Part shown: piece after piece, positions 1 to 6,729 of the stretch | Layout: the number at the start of each line of letters is the position of its first letter | How positions within the stretch are numbered: position 1 is the stretch's first letter | Assembly: GCA_051024685.1 (NCBI GenBank) | Contig: JAZHPA010000006.1 | Location: 30,210-94,209 of the forward strand | Source of the DNA: UBA12545 sp051024685 | GTDB lineage: Bacteria > Bacillota > DSM-521 > Neomoorellales > Neomoorellaceae | DNA: 64,000 nucleotides | Direction of reading: 5' to 3' | Made by a program: the position numbers and the translations under genes | The notes under the pieces: generated by a model | Told to the model about the DNA's origin: nothing | The model's database searches: none | The model's input: the letters and a program-made list of their open reading frames with translations, nothing else

Positions 1-413
1 CGGAGGCGTTCCCACACGAAAAGCAGTTGCCGCCGGAGGTTTATCCTGAATTCACGTGCTTTTGCCTCAACGTCTTCGGCCGAAACTTCAACCTGGCCTT
101 CCCGGAGTTCAAAAACGCGCTGCATTTCTTGTTCAGATATAGGCGTTGAAAAGATGCGGAAAATGCCGGAGACAGAGCGGAGAAGTTGGTAAGCTTCGCT
201 GGTCAGAATACCATTGCAGGAAACGAAAACGTATGAAGGAATAATGCGCTCATAAGTATGATGAGTTCCAGGGGTGGCCATACTCATACGGGCAACGTGC
301 CTCACACAAGCCAAGGCGTCTTCTATTAAGCCCGGCTTATGCTGGGCGCGTTCCTTAATTCTTTTCGCAACCTCTAGTTCATAGCCGGTCAGAACCTGGA
401 CAGCATACCACAT
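1..413 (-). CDS. NusG/LoaP-like transcription antiterminator, N-terminal part
   Basis: The reading frame starts at ATG 413 and runs open off the left edge, so the C-terminal part, including any KOW domain, is not visible. The translation begins MWYAVQVLTGYELEVAKR and continues with a conserved IPSYVFV strand and a LLRSVSGIFRIF segment. This is the layout of the NusG N-terminal (NGN) domain, which binds RNA polymerase. An AGGGAG ribosome binding site lies about 9 nt upstream. NusG paralogues on accessory elements (RfaH, LoaP, UpxY types) act as specialised antiterminators of particular long operons. The His-His-Thr-Tyr-Glu-Arg segment before the IPSYVFV strand sits where chromosomal NusG has its Val-Pro loop. 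Family assignment is firm; the choice of LoaP over another NusG paralogue is inference. Confidence 0.8.
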   Translation of the reverse strand, partial: MWYAVQVLTGYELEVAKRIKERAQHKPGLIEDALACVRHVARMSMATPGTHHTYERIIPSYVFVSCNGILTSEAYQLLRSVSGIFRIFSTPISEQEMQRVFELREGQVEVSAEDVEAKAREFRINLRRQLLFVWERL

Positions 414-743
414 TTGCGGTTCTCCCTATAATTATTGGCCAAACGGTTCAGCTCTCGAAGGCGTAACATGTTTTTTAGTACTGCTTCATCTTCATCAAAC
501 GACCTACGTAGCAGGTCGCGTTTTAGAAAGCGCCTTAGCTTGTTGATGGTGGCCAACGGGTGGGACACAAAAGATCCCTCACTCCGACATTCTTTGCTGG
601 CAGTTTTTATTTTACACCAAAAGTCAACTAGCAGTCAACTATCTAGGTTATAGACGCATTAAAAATATTACTAGTGATCGACATTGGTCGAGATAATTCG
701 ACTGTTATATGCTCTATGATGGAAGGGAGGAAGGGTGGAAATT
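414..743. promoter_or_regulatory. Divergent control region with phased TCGA motifs
   Basis: No convincing gene lies between the NusG-like gene and the XRE regulator. Three TCGA motifs begin at 678, 688 and 698, exactly 10 bp apart, so they face the same side of the helix. They sit directly upstream of a TATATG box and the regulator's ribosome binding site (about 722-734). A further copy (GTCGAA) occurs just after the regulator gene near 1151. This is the expected position for an autoregulatory operator of the XRE protein, but binding is inferred. Confidence 0.35.
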
Positions 744-750
744 GTGATCG

Positions 751-1146
751 TTGCAAGACCACCCGTTTGCCAACATGGAGGAACTACGGATACTCGCTCA
801 AAGGCTTAGGGATTTAAGGAAGGCCAAAAGAATGAGTGCGCCGACTTTGGGGAGGAAAATAGGGCTATCCAGAAGCGCCATTAGCCGGATAGAAACCTTG
901 AAATCCGCGCCATCCCTTGAAGTCCTTTGCGGCTTGGCAAAAGCCCTGGACTGCACTCCAGATTTCCTTCTGGGCTTTCGCGACACACCTGTACCAACTA
1001 CCACCGTGGAAGAAATATGGCCGGAAGGAGCAAAAATCATAAGAAAAGCAGGGGAAACACTGGATGAGGCGCATAAAGAAATGCTGTTGGCCCTAATACA
1101 GACATTTCTGGTACAAGCAAAAAGGGAGAAGAAGGATTCCAGGTAA
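751..1146 (+). CDS. XRE-family (Cro/CI-type) helix-turn-helix regulator
   Basis: The 131-residue product has a classical helix-turn-helix domain in its first 75 residues. LRDLRKAKRMSAPTLGRKIG is followed by LSRSAISRIE as the recognition helix and LEVLCGLAKALDCTPDFLLG as the closing part of the fold. The C-terminal 50 residues are helical and may mediate dimerisation. It lies upstream of, and co-directional with, the replication-initiator candidate, so it may regulate plasmid copy number, its own promoter, or both. The start is uncertain: TTG 751 is at the edge of the good GGAGGAAGG site, and ATG 775 would give a 123-residue protein that keeps the whole domain. Confidence 0.85.
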   Translation: MQDHPFANMEELRILAQRLRDLRKAKRMSAPTLGRKIGLSRSAISRIETLKSAPSLEVLCGLAKALDCTPDFLLGFRDTPVPTTTVEEIWPEGAKIIRKAGETLDEAHKEMLLALIQTFLVQAKREKKDSR

Positions 1147-1406
1147 AACTGTCGAATAGTAAGATCCGGAAAAATAAAAAGCCAGAGGCTTGGCGGGCTG
1201 CTCTGGCTTACCCCAACCCCCGGCAGGAAGCACCCCTCAAAAAAGGTGCTGACTGCCGACGGGGCTCCTCATGCAATTTTAAGGATAAGGTTCGACGTAA
1301 ATTCGCTGATTCCTGCTTAAGTCAGAAAAAAATCCACGCCAAGGAGGAATAAAAAATCGGGCACTTGAGTCGCCCCTCAAGTGCCCAGGAAAGGAGTAAA
1401 GCGAAC
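1147..1406 (+). promoter_or_regulatory. Structured 5' region of the replication-initiator gene
   Basis: This 260-bp gap holds three strong inverted repeats. GCCAGAG (1181-1187) pairs with CTCTGGC (1201-1207). CGGCAG plus GCACC (1221-1234) pair with GGTGC plus CTGCCG (1245-1258). A perfect 11-bp hairpin, GGGCACTTGAG / CTCAAGTGCCC, spans 1359-1386 immediately before the AGGAAAGGAG ribosome binding site of the rep candidate. A second AAGGAGG site lies at about 1341, in front of that hairpin. The arrangement suggests RNA-level control of initiator synthesis. No antisense promoter was identified. Confidence 0.45.
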
Positions 1407-2369
1407 ATGAAACCAACTGCATTAATACTATACCACAAAATCAACCAATTGGACAATATCCTTATAGCATCTTTCAATGAAATTTCAAGTCGGACAGGCA
1501 TTTCTCGGCGCGGCTGCATATACGCCATACGCTCTCTAGAGAAGGCCGGCCTGCTGGTGACCCTCAAGGTTTACACGGGCCATGGCCGCTATACCAATGC
1601 CTACATAACCTTCCCATTGGGCAAACCATTTTCCTGCGCCAATCCCCAGCCTTCGCATATAGAACGTATCCAAATTGCCCTGGAAAAACTGAGAGCACTG
1701 GGTTATACCCGCATAGTCCTGCCCGAAAATCTTACTCCCTTGATCCAAAATATGTCTGCACCGAGTGCAAATTTTGCACCGGGTGCCTTATATACGATGT
1801 ATTGTAATACAGTACATGGTGGTAATAGTAAGGAAGTTAAAGATGCAAGAGATGTTTACGTTAACGTAATAAGCTTACAAAGTGCAAAAAATCCAGATAA
1901 AGGAAAATCAAAGCAAAAAGAACAGGCTCTCCCCGTCAGGTTCGTGGACAGGTCCGGTCTGGCAAAACCTCACGAGATTGTCGTGGACCTGTTCCCGTTC
2001 TTCGGGGTAAAAAAGATTATGCTTGTTTCCGGCTGGACGGTCAGGAGGGTAAGGGCCGCAGTAGAAGCAGTGGTAGACTACGGCCGGAAGTACCAGATCC
2101 GCAACCTGGAGGCTATTCTTGTGGCGGCGGTTACGAGGGGCTGGAGGGTGGCCAGAAAGGTGATAGACTGGGTGAAGGCAAAAGTTCTGCCGGGCTTTGC
2201 CGCCAGGAAAGAGGAGGCTCCGCAGGAAGATAAGTATAGGGCCCTTTACCGTCTGGTAACCGAAGAAGAGGCAGAAGCGATCAGGAAAACTTGTAAAGCA
2301 CCTGAAGAGCCGCGAGAGGATAAGTATCGGGACCTCTATAAACTCGAGCCTGAAGGGTGCTCGGTATAG
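1407..2369 (+). CDS. Winged-helix protein, candidate plasmid replication initiator
   Basis: The start is taken at ATG 1407, 10 nt after an AGGAAAGGAG site. The 320-residue product opens with a winged-helix region in which helix SFNEISSRTGISRRGCIYAI is followed by SLEKAGLLVTLKVYTGHGRY. This pattern is common in plasmid Rep and DnaD-like proteins. A central, poorly conserved linker precedes a second helical region (about residues 185-275, HEIVVDLFPFFGVKKI onward). The tail contains a near-duplicated motif, EDKYRALYRL and EDKYRDLYKL. The position directly upstream of parA and downstream of structured leader DNA fits an initiator. No specific Rep family is recognised, so the role is inferred from fold and context. 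Confidence 0.55.
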   Translation: MKPTALILYHKINQLDNILIASFNEISSRTGISRRGCIYAIRSLEKAGLLVTLKVYTGHGRYTNAYITFPLGKPFSCANPQPSHIERIQIALEKLRALGYTRIVLPENLTPLIQNMSAPSANFAPGALYTMYCNTVHGGNSKEVKDARDVYVNVISLQSAKNPDKGKSKQKEQALPVRFVDRSGLAKPHEIVVDLFPFFGVKKIMLVSGWTVRRVRAAVEAVVDYGRKYQIRNLEAILVAAVTRGWRVARKVIDWVKAKVLPGFAARKEEAPQEDKYRALYRLVTEEEAEAIRKTCKAPEEPREDKYRDLYKLEPEGCSV

Positions 2370-2386
2370 GAGAAAGGAGAATAGTC

Positions 2387-3160
2387 GTGGTAAGGAGAAT
2401 ACTGGCCGTAGCTAACCAGAAGGGTGGCGTGGGGAAGACTACCGCCGCGATAAACCTGGCCGCGGTATTTGCTTCCAGGATTCCTACCCTCCTGGTGGAT
2501 ATGGACCCCCAAGGCAATGCTACGGAAGGTGTGGGTATCAAAGAGGGTGATGTAAAAGTTACAGTGGCAGAGGTGCTGGAGGGAGAATGTAAAATAAGGG
2601 ATGCCATCGTAAAGACTGAGTTCGGCCAACTGGCAGTTCTTCCGGCAGATATAGGGCTGGCCGGTATCGAGGGTAAAGACGTAGATGCGAGAACGCTTCT
2701 GCAGAAGCTGAACGAGCTCGGTGAGGAGTATTACATGGTGGTTATAGACTGCCCCCCTTCCCTTGGCCGGCTCACCATAAGCGCCTTGGCGGCAGCCGAC
2801 CGGGTCCTAGTACCGGTTAAGCCCGGAAGATTTAGCTTGAAAGGCCTGCAACAGCTCTTCGGGCTGGTGGAAAGTATTAGATTAAGAGGGATCAACCCTA
2901 CCGTAAGGGTACTAGGAATCTTTTACAACGAGGTCCAGGCAAACACGAATCTCTTCCGGGCTATTGATGCCGTGCTCCGTAAGGGTTACGGGCACTTTTT
3001 GCTGGATACAGTAGTTCCCTCTAACGTTAAAATCGGTGAATCGCAGATTGTCGGAGAGCCCGTTGGGAGTTACGACAGGAGCTCAAGAGGATACGAGGCA
3101 TATCTAAATCTGGCAAGGGAGGTCTTAGAAAAGTGGGACCGCGTAGCAAGGATAAGCTAA
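2387..3160 (+). CDS. parA: ParA partition ATPase
   Basis: This is a 257-residue Walker-type ParA/Soj ATPase that binds DNA as an ATP-bound dimer and positions plasmid copies. The deviant Walker A box NQKGGVGKTT lies near the N-terminus, followed by LLVDMDPQGNATEG (Walker A' region) and VVIDCPPSLGRLT (Walker B). No N-terminal helix-turn-helix extension is present, which is the short (type Ib or chromosomal-like) form. The GTG start at 2387 follows AGGAGAAAGGAGAATAG; an upstream in-frame TTG at 2357 has no better site. The 3' end overlaps the partner gene by 28 nt, so the two are one translational unit. Confidence 0.95.
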   Translation: MVRRILAVANQKGGVGKTTAAINLAAVFASRIPTLLVDMDPQGNATEGVGIKEGDVKVTVAEVLEGECKIRDAIVKTEFGQLAVLPADIGLAGIEGKDVDARTLLQKLNELGEEYYMVVIDCPPSLGRLTISALAAADRVLVPVKPGRFSLKGLQQLFGLVESIRLRGINPTVRVLGIFYNEVQANTNLFRAIDAVLRKGYGHFLLDTVVPSNVKIGESQIVGEPVGSYDRSSRGYEAYLNLAREVLEKWDRVARIS

Positions 3161-3993
3161 GGCGGATGGAAGAGGCCTTGGACGTATTGCTGGGTGAAGA
3201 CACGGCTGGAAGAAACTTGGAGGAAAAGGAACAGGAACCCAAAGCTGAGCCAGAGGAGTTAACCAGTAAACCTGTTAACAAGTTAGAAGGTGAGCAAGCT
3301 AGCCGGTTAGGCGAAGAACCGGCTAGCAAGCCGGAGAATAAAAAAGATAACCTCACAGCTAGCGAGTTAACTAACGAGTTGGATGTAGAAAAAGTTAGCG
3401 AAGAAGCTAGTGATATGGATAATCGTCTAATTGTGGAACCAAATAGCTTGCCGGCCAGTGAACAAACAGAGGAGATTGCAGCAACACTAGATAGTTATCA
3501 CGCTAGCTCTACAACAAGAAAAAGGGTTATTCAGCCAGATATTAAGCCGGATAACAGGATGGTGGTTAAACCAGTTAATGAGATTGATGGCGAAATAGAG
3601 ATCGAAATAGACAGCGAGCAGGTCAGACAGCCAACTCGCAAACCAGTTAGCCAGTTAACACGTAAAGCAAATAACTCGCCAACTAAAATGCTGTCTAACG
3701 ACCAATCCATAAAGCTTAAAAAAGCCTTACCGAGGAAAAAATCTCGACCGGTTGACCCATTCCTCGAAGTCATTGCTGCTCAGCTTGAGTTATATCTTGA
3801 GGAACCAGGGACACATGAGAGGGTATCGGTCGGAGGTAGGCTCCCGAGAAGGCTATGGGAACTGGTGGAGTTGTACTGTACTTATAGCAAGATACAAATG
3901 CAGCATTTTCTGGAGGAGGCAGTGGTGGAAAAGCTCAAGAAGGAGCTGGGTATTACAGACCAGCTGATAGACGGGGGCAAAGAAGAAAACTAA
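3133..3993 (+). CDS. ParA partner protein (centromere-binding candidate)
   Basis: The 286-residue product starts at GTG 3133 behind a GGGAGG site and overlaps parA. It has a short helical N-terminus, a long low-complexity linker (about residues 35-205) rich in Glu, Lys, Asn and Ser with repeated K-P-V-N/S-x-L-like units, and a folded C-terminal part (about 215-280). The C-terminal part includes GGRLPRRLWELVELY and a helix ending VVEKLKKELGI, resembling a ribbon-helix-helix dimerisation/DNA-binding unit. The position fits a ParB/ParG-like centromere-binding protein, although no ParB-N or HTH_ParB motif is present. It ends convergently with the HerA-like gene, overlapping by 4 bp. Confidence 0.6.
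   Translation: MGPRSKDKLRRMEEALDVLLGEDTAGRNLEEKEQEPKAEPEELTSKPVNKLEGEQASRLGEEPASKPENKKDNLTASELTNELDVEKVSEEASDMDNRLIVEPNSLPASEQTEEIAATLDSYHASSTTRKRVIQPDIKPDNRMVVKPVNEIDGEIEIEIDSEQVRQPTRKPVSQLTRKANNSPTKMLSNDQSIKLKKALPRKKSRPVDPFLEVIAAQLELYLEEPGTHERVSVGGRLPRRLWELVELYCTYSKIQMQHFLEEAVVEKLKKELGITDQLIDGGKEEN
3255..3680. repeat. Intragenic clusters of GTTAAC / GCTAGC / GTTAGC motifs
   Basis: Within the linker-coding part of the ParA-partner gene the hexamers GTTAAC, GCTAGC and GTTAGC recur about a dozen times, for example AGTTAACCAG, TGTTAACAAG, AGCTAGCCGG, AGCTAGCGAGTTAAC and CAGTTAGCCAGTTAACAC. They occur at irregular spacing over about 425 bp. Some are palindromic. They correspond to protein repeats (KPVN, KPVS, ELT), so protein-level selection is one explanation. 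Embedded partition-complex or iteron sites are another. Confidence 0.45.
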
Positions 3994-5441
3994 TGCGATT
4001 GGTCAAGACATTTGGCCATTCGAGTGATCATACGGATGTTGTCCAAGGCCAGTATGAACCGGTCTCCGTGCTCCTCCCTGGCCAGACCGGCGGCAGCTAG
4101 CTGCCGACAAACAAGTCTCATGCGGCGTTCGGAGGCTTTGCTGGCAAGCCCTTTGCCGAGTGCCAACTCATAGGGAGTCACCTGCCCAAGTCTAAAGAGC
4201 GCTTCTACGGCATAATCGCAGTAAGACTGATAGCCGGGGAGTCTACGGCGTACCATCTGTCGGGCCTTTTCTATCATCTTTCTAACCGTAGGGTGGTCCA
4301 TGTATTCACCGCCGGCCGGACTAAAGAGGTCTTTTCCTTCGGCCGGCACATTTGTTCCATTATGACTGGTACCGAGGTTATCCACGACGGTAGCCTCTCC
4401 TTGCCTCCAGCCTAAAACCTCTCCTCTGGTCACCGCAACCTTAAGAGCTATCCGTAGCTCTTCGATTTCCCGATCCTTTGTTGCAAGGAGCTCCTCGAGC
4501 TCTGCGACCCGCCTTTTCAACGCAGCTATCTCGCCCTGCTCAGCCTCCTCTTTTTCCCGGATCTGCTCTACAAGTTGCGATAACTTAGCTACGGCCGCCT
4601 CCAGTGCAGCGTCCGTTTTTGCCCCCTGTACAGGTAAGGGGCCGGAAAGGAAAGGCGTGTCCCCCACATGGGTCACCTTCCTCCGCCGGACCTGCCCGGT
4701 CTTTCCCAGCCGTGGGAACCAGAAGCGCCCCGCAGGGAGAGAGTGCAGCTCCTCAAAGGATTTCCCGGCAGTGTGGTGTTTGACGGCTTGGTAGTCGAGG
4801 GGCTCCTCAAATCCGCCGATTACAGGAAAATTGATCTGCGTAAGGAACTCCTTGGACACCGCTTGGGTCCGCTGGCTGGCCACGACGAGTATTATCCCTC
4901 GCTTGCGCCCCTGCTTTGATATGCGGGCCATGATTTCTGCCGTAAGAGAGGACGCAGACTGCGGAGCAAATACCTGGACTTCCTCTACCGCCAGCACTAC
5001 CGGCTGGCGTTTTCTTGTAGCCAGGGAAAAAAGCTCTTCTAAGACCGGCAAGGCAAGGCGCTGCTGCCCTGCGTTAGTCGGTTCTTCGCAGAAGTCGAAA
5101 ACAACAGCCAGCCTCTCATCCAAGGCAATGCTGAGGATCTCTTTGACCGCCTGGCGGTTGGAGGTAGCCGGGAGGTCACCGTGGGACCCTCCAACTACTA
5201 GAGTGCGGAAGGCCTCCTTTAGAGTCCAGAACTCACCTTCGGGATCCACAATAACAGCCGGAAACCCCGCCTCAAGGAATTCTTCTATTAAAACCCCTAC
5301 CGTGTTAGTTTTGCCCCGGCCAGAAGAAGCCCAGACGCCAACCCGGAGGCCGGTATCGGCGTAGTTGGTGAGATCAATATATAGATCATTGCCCAATCGG
5401 AGGCTAGGAAAGGAAAGGTAGTTTGGGGGTTTTTTGCCCAT
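3990..5441 (-). CDS. HerA/FtsK-superfamily P-loop ATPase with C-terminal winged helix
   Basis: The start is taken at ATG 5441 (GTGTGAGGGAATTCCTATG), giving 483 residues. An N-terminal beta-rich stretch leads into Walker A ASSGRGKTNT, then AVIVDPEGEFW and VLAVEEVQVFAPQS (Walker B). An arginine-finger region follows, ISKQGRKRGIILVVASQRTQ, as in HerA/VirB4-type DNA-pumping hexameric ATPases. Residues 290-350 form a coiled coil, and the C-terminal 100 residues (LGQVTPYELALGKGL and flanks) look like a winged helix. It faces the ParA operon tail-to-tail. A role in DNA translocation during segregation, transfer or repair is plausible. No NurA partner is adjacent here. Confidence 0.75.
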   Translation of the reverse strand: MGKKPPNYLSFPSLRLGNDLYIDLTNYADTGLRVGVWASSGRGKTNTVGVLIEEFLEAGFPAVIVDPEGEFWTLKEAFRTLVVGGSHGDLPATSNRQAVKEILSIALDERLAVVFDFCEEPTNAGQQRLALPVLEELFSLATRKRQPVVLAVEEVQVFAPQSASSLTAEIMARISKQGRKRGIILVVASQRTQAVSKEFLTQINFPVIGGFEEPLDYQAVKHHTAGKSFEELHSLPAGRFWFPRLGKTGQVRRRKVTHVGDTPFLSGPLPVQGAKTDAALEAAVAKLSQLVEQIREKEEAEQGEIAALKRRVAELEELLATKDREIEELRIALKVAVTRGEVLGWRQGEATVVDNLGTSHNGTNVPAEGKDLFSPAGGEYMDHPTVRKMIEKARQMVRRRLPGYQSYCDYAVEALFRLGQVTPYELALGKGLASKASERRMRLVCRQLAAAGLAREEHGDRFILALDNIRMITRMAKCLDQSH

Positions 5442-5522
5442 AGGAATTCCCTCACACCCATGAGAGTGGATCTCTATTACGGGAACCAACCCTGTTTTTT
5501 GCCCATAGGAATTTCCTCACAC
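5429..5522 (-). pseudogene. JAB-motif gene relic between 29-bp direct repeats
   Basis: The 29 bp covering the ribosome binding site and first codons of the HerA-like gene (5429-5457) occur again at 5494-5522 with one mismatch. The 36 bp between them encode, on the minus strand, LVPVIEIHSHG. This is almost identical to the JAMM active-site segment WVPVIEVHSHG of the intact JAB gene at 11915-12883, but the DNA differs. The fragment is too short to be functional and is read as a remnant of a second JAB gene. If the upstream repeat copy is translated it gives MGKKQGWFP followed by a stop. Confidence 0.6.
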
Positions 5523-5635
5523 TAATTCTAATTATCTTGGCACCGTATTGCATCTCAAAGTAGTGTCTGGGGAGACAGACAGGTATTCCCTGAATTTTCA
5601 GGCCAAAATATTTCAAAATGTCGCCGGCACTATGA

Positions 5636-6319
5636 ACTTAGTCCCTTAACGGTACGTACTTAGGGAGCAAGGCGAGCAAATAAAAAGAGCTGCTAAAACG
5701 CTTTTAATCCCTTAATAGGCCCAACTTAAGCTACCGCAAAACGCCAGAGCAGAGTACCGCCCTTTTAATCCCCTGATGGTGCCGACTTTAACGCTTCCCG
5801 GTTTAATGCATTTGCTATGAGTTGCTGACTTTTCATCCCTTAACGGTGTCGACTTAACTTTTTCTCTAAAGGAAGCTTATGAAGCTTTAGATCCCTTACT
5901 GGTATCTACTTAACAGAAAAGCGAAGGCGGCTGTGTTTTTGGCGACGGTTGGGACGCTTATAATCCCTTAATTGGTATCTACTTAACTACTCATGGCGCT
6001 TGCCAAAGGGATAGTCCACTTTGCTTTTAATCCCCTAATAGTATCTACTAAACGGCAAATTCCGCTTGCTGAGGTAAATTCAGAGTTCGCTTTTAATCCC
6101 CTAATAGTATCTCCTAAACGGCAATTTCCTTGGCCGGCTGTGTTGGTATACGGTCCACTTTTAATCCCCTAATAGTATCTACTAAACTGGCACTTTTCGC
6201 TGTTCTATTTTAGGAGTAGGTCCTTTTAATCCCCTAATAGTATCTACTAAACGAAGGCTGGCCTGCTGCTCTTCAGAAACAGGCAAAATCTTTTAATCCC
6301 CTAATAGTATCTACTAAAC
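5636..6319 (-). CRISPR. CRISPR array 1 (11 repeats, 10 spacers)
   Basis: Repeats of about 30 bp begin near 5636, 5701, 5762, 5829, 5885, 5957, 6024, 6090, 6158, 6223 and 6290. Spacers are about 26-42 bp. In transcript sense (minus strand) the unit starts GTTTAGTAGATAC and ends GGGGATTAAAAG. The five right-hand copies are identical apart from one base at 6090-6119. The left-hand ones drift progressively and the leftmost is barely recognisable, so the leader end is on the right. No cas gene adjoins this array. The repeat resembles that of array 2, so crRNAs are probably processed by the Cas6 at 22659-23435. Confidence 0.93.
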
Positions 6320-6420
6320 CCCATTCAAAAGTATAGACGTTGCAAGGCACTCCCAAACATTGAAAGAACCTTTTTGTCGTCGACCCCCAGTAATGCAAAA
6401 CCCCTGGAGAACGACGATAC
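6320..6420 (-). promoter_or_regulatory. CRISPR leader 1
   Basis: The sequence right of the last repeat of array 1 shares long blocks with the sequence right of array 2: TAGACGTTGCAAGGCA, then TTTGTCGTCGACCCCCAGTAA, then GCAAAA and an inverted CGACGA. The TCGTCG and CGACGA ends form an imperfect inverted repeat around the conserved core. Conservation between two arrays of different age marks it as the leader, where adaptation enzymes act and transcription (minus strand) begins. No clear promoter boxes were assigned. Confidence 0.75.
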
Positions 6421-6705
6421 TCAGCTCTCTTCTTCGGTGAATGTCTTCAAAATAATATACTTTACGGCGTGCTTAGGTACCAACAGCTCGCCGTCTTCAG
6501 TTTCCACCCGCAGATTGTACCTGTTAGCTCCGAGATACTTGGCCCTTATCTTCTCGCCAGTTATCAAAACTATGGTGAAGTATTTTACCTCCCCCAACAC
6601 CTCGGCATCCCATGTGTCGGCCTCATAGCTTGTCTTCTTAAGGGGAATAGCCTCTTGATTCTTCTGGGCCTTTTGCGGCTTCTGTTGTTTACTCGTACCG
6701 TTCAT
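6421..6705 (-). CDS. Hfq-like Sm-fold RNA-binding protein
   Basis: This is a 94-residue protein with a strong AAGGAGAG ribosome binding site. Residues 40-88 fit the bacterial Sm fold: strand YFTIVLITGEKIRAKYLGAN (Sm1, ending in an Asn/Tyr where Hfq has an Asp-x-Phe/Tyr) followed by YNLRVETEDGELLVPKHAVKYI. The PKHAVKYI segment corresponds to the YKHAISTI Sm2 signature of Hfq. The N-terminal 35 residues are Lys/Gln-rich and probably disordered. Hfq hexamers bind small RNAs and U-rich or ARN sequences, so this may be a plasmid-specific RNA chaperone. It is last in an operon with the recombinase and lies next to the leader of array 1. Confidence 0.7.
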   Translation of the reverse strand: MNGTSKQQKPQKAQKNQEAIPLKKTSYEADTWDAEVLGEVKYFTIVLITGEKIRAKYLGANRYNLRVETEDGELLVPKHAVKYIILKTFTEEES

Positions 6706-6729
6706 ACCGAAATCTCTCCTTTCGAGAAA

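Noticed and set aside
435..653. 72-residue plus-strand frame between the NusG-like gene and the XRE gene
   Set aside because: Ser/Arg/Leu-rich low-complexity translation, poor start context, and it covers the divergent control region.
6253..6289. Spacer of array 1 starting GAAGGCTGGCCTGCTG resembles the rep-candidate gene at about 1541
   Set aside because: Only the first 15-16 bases agree and the rest diverges; not self-targeting. A homologous gene on another plasmid could be the target, but this cannot be tested here.
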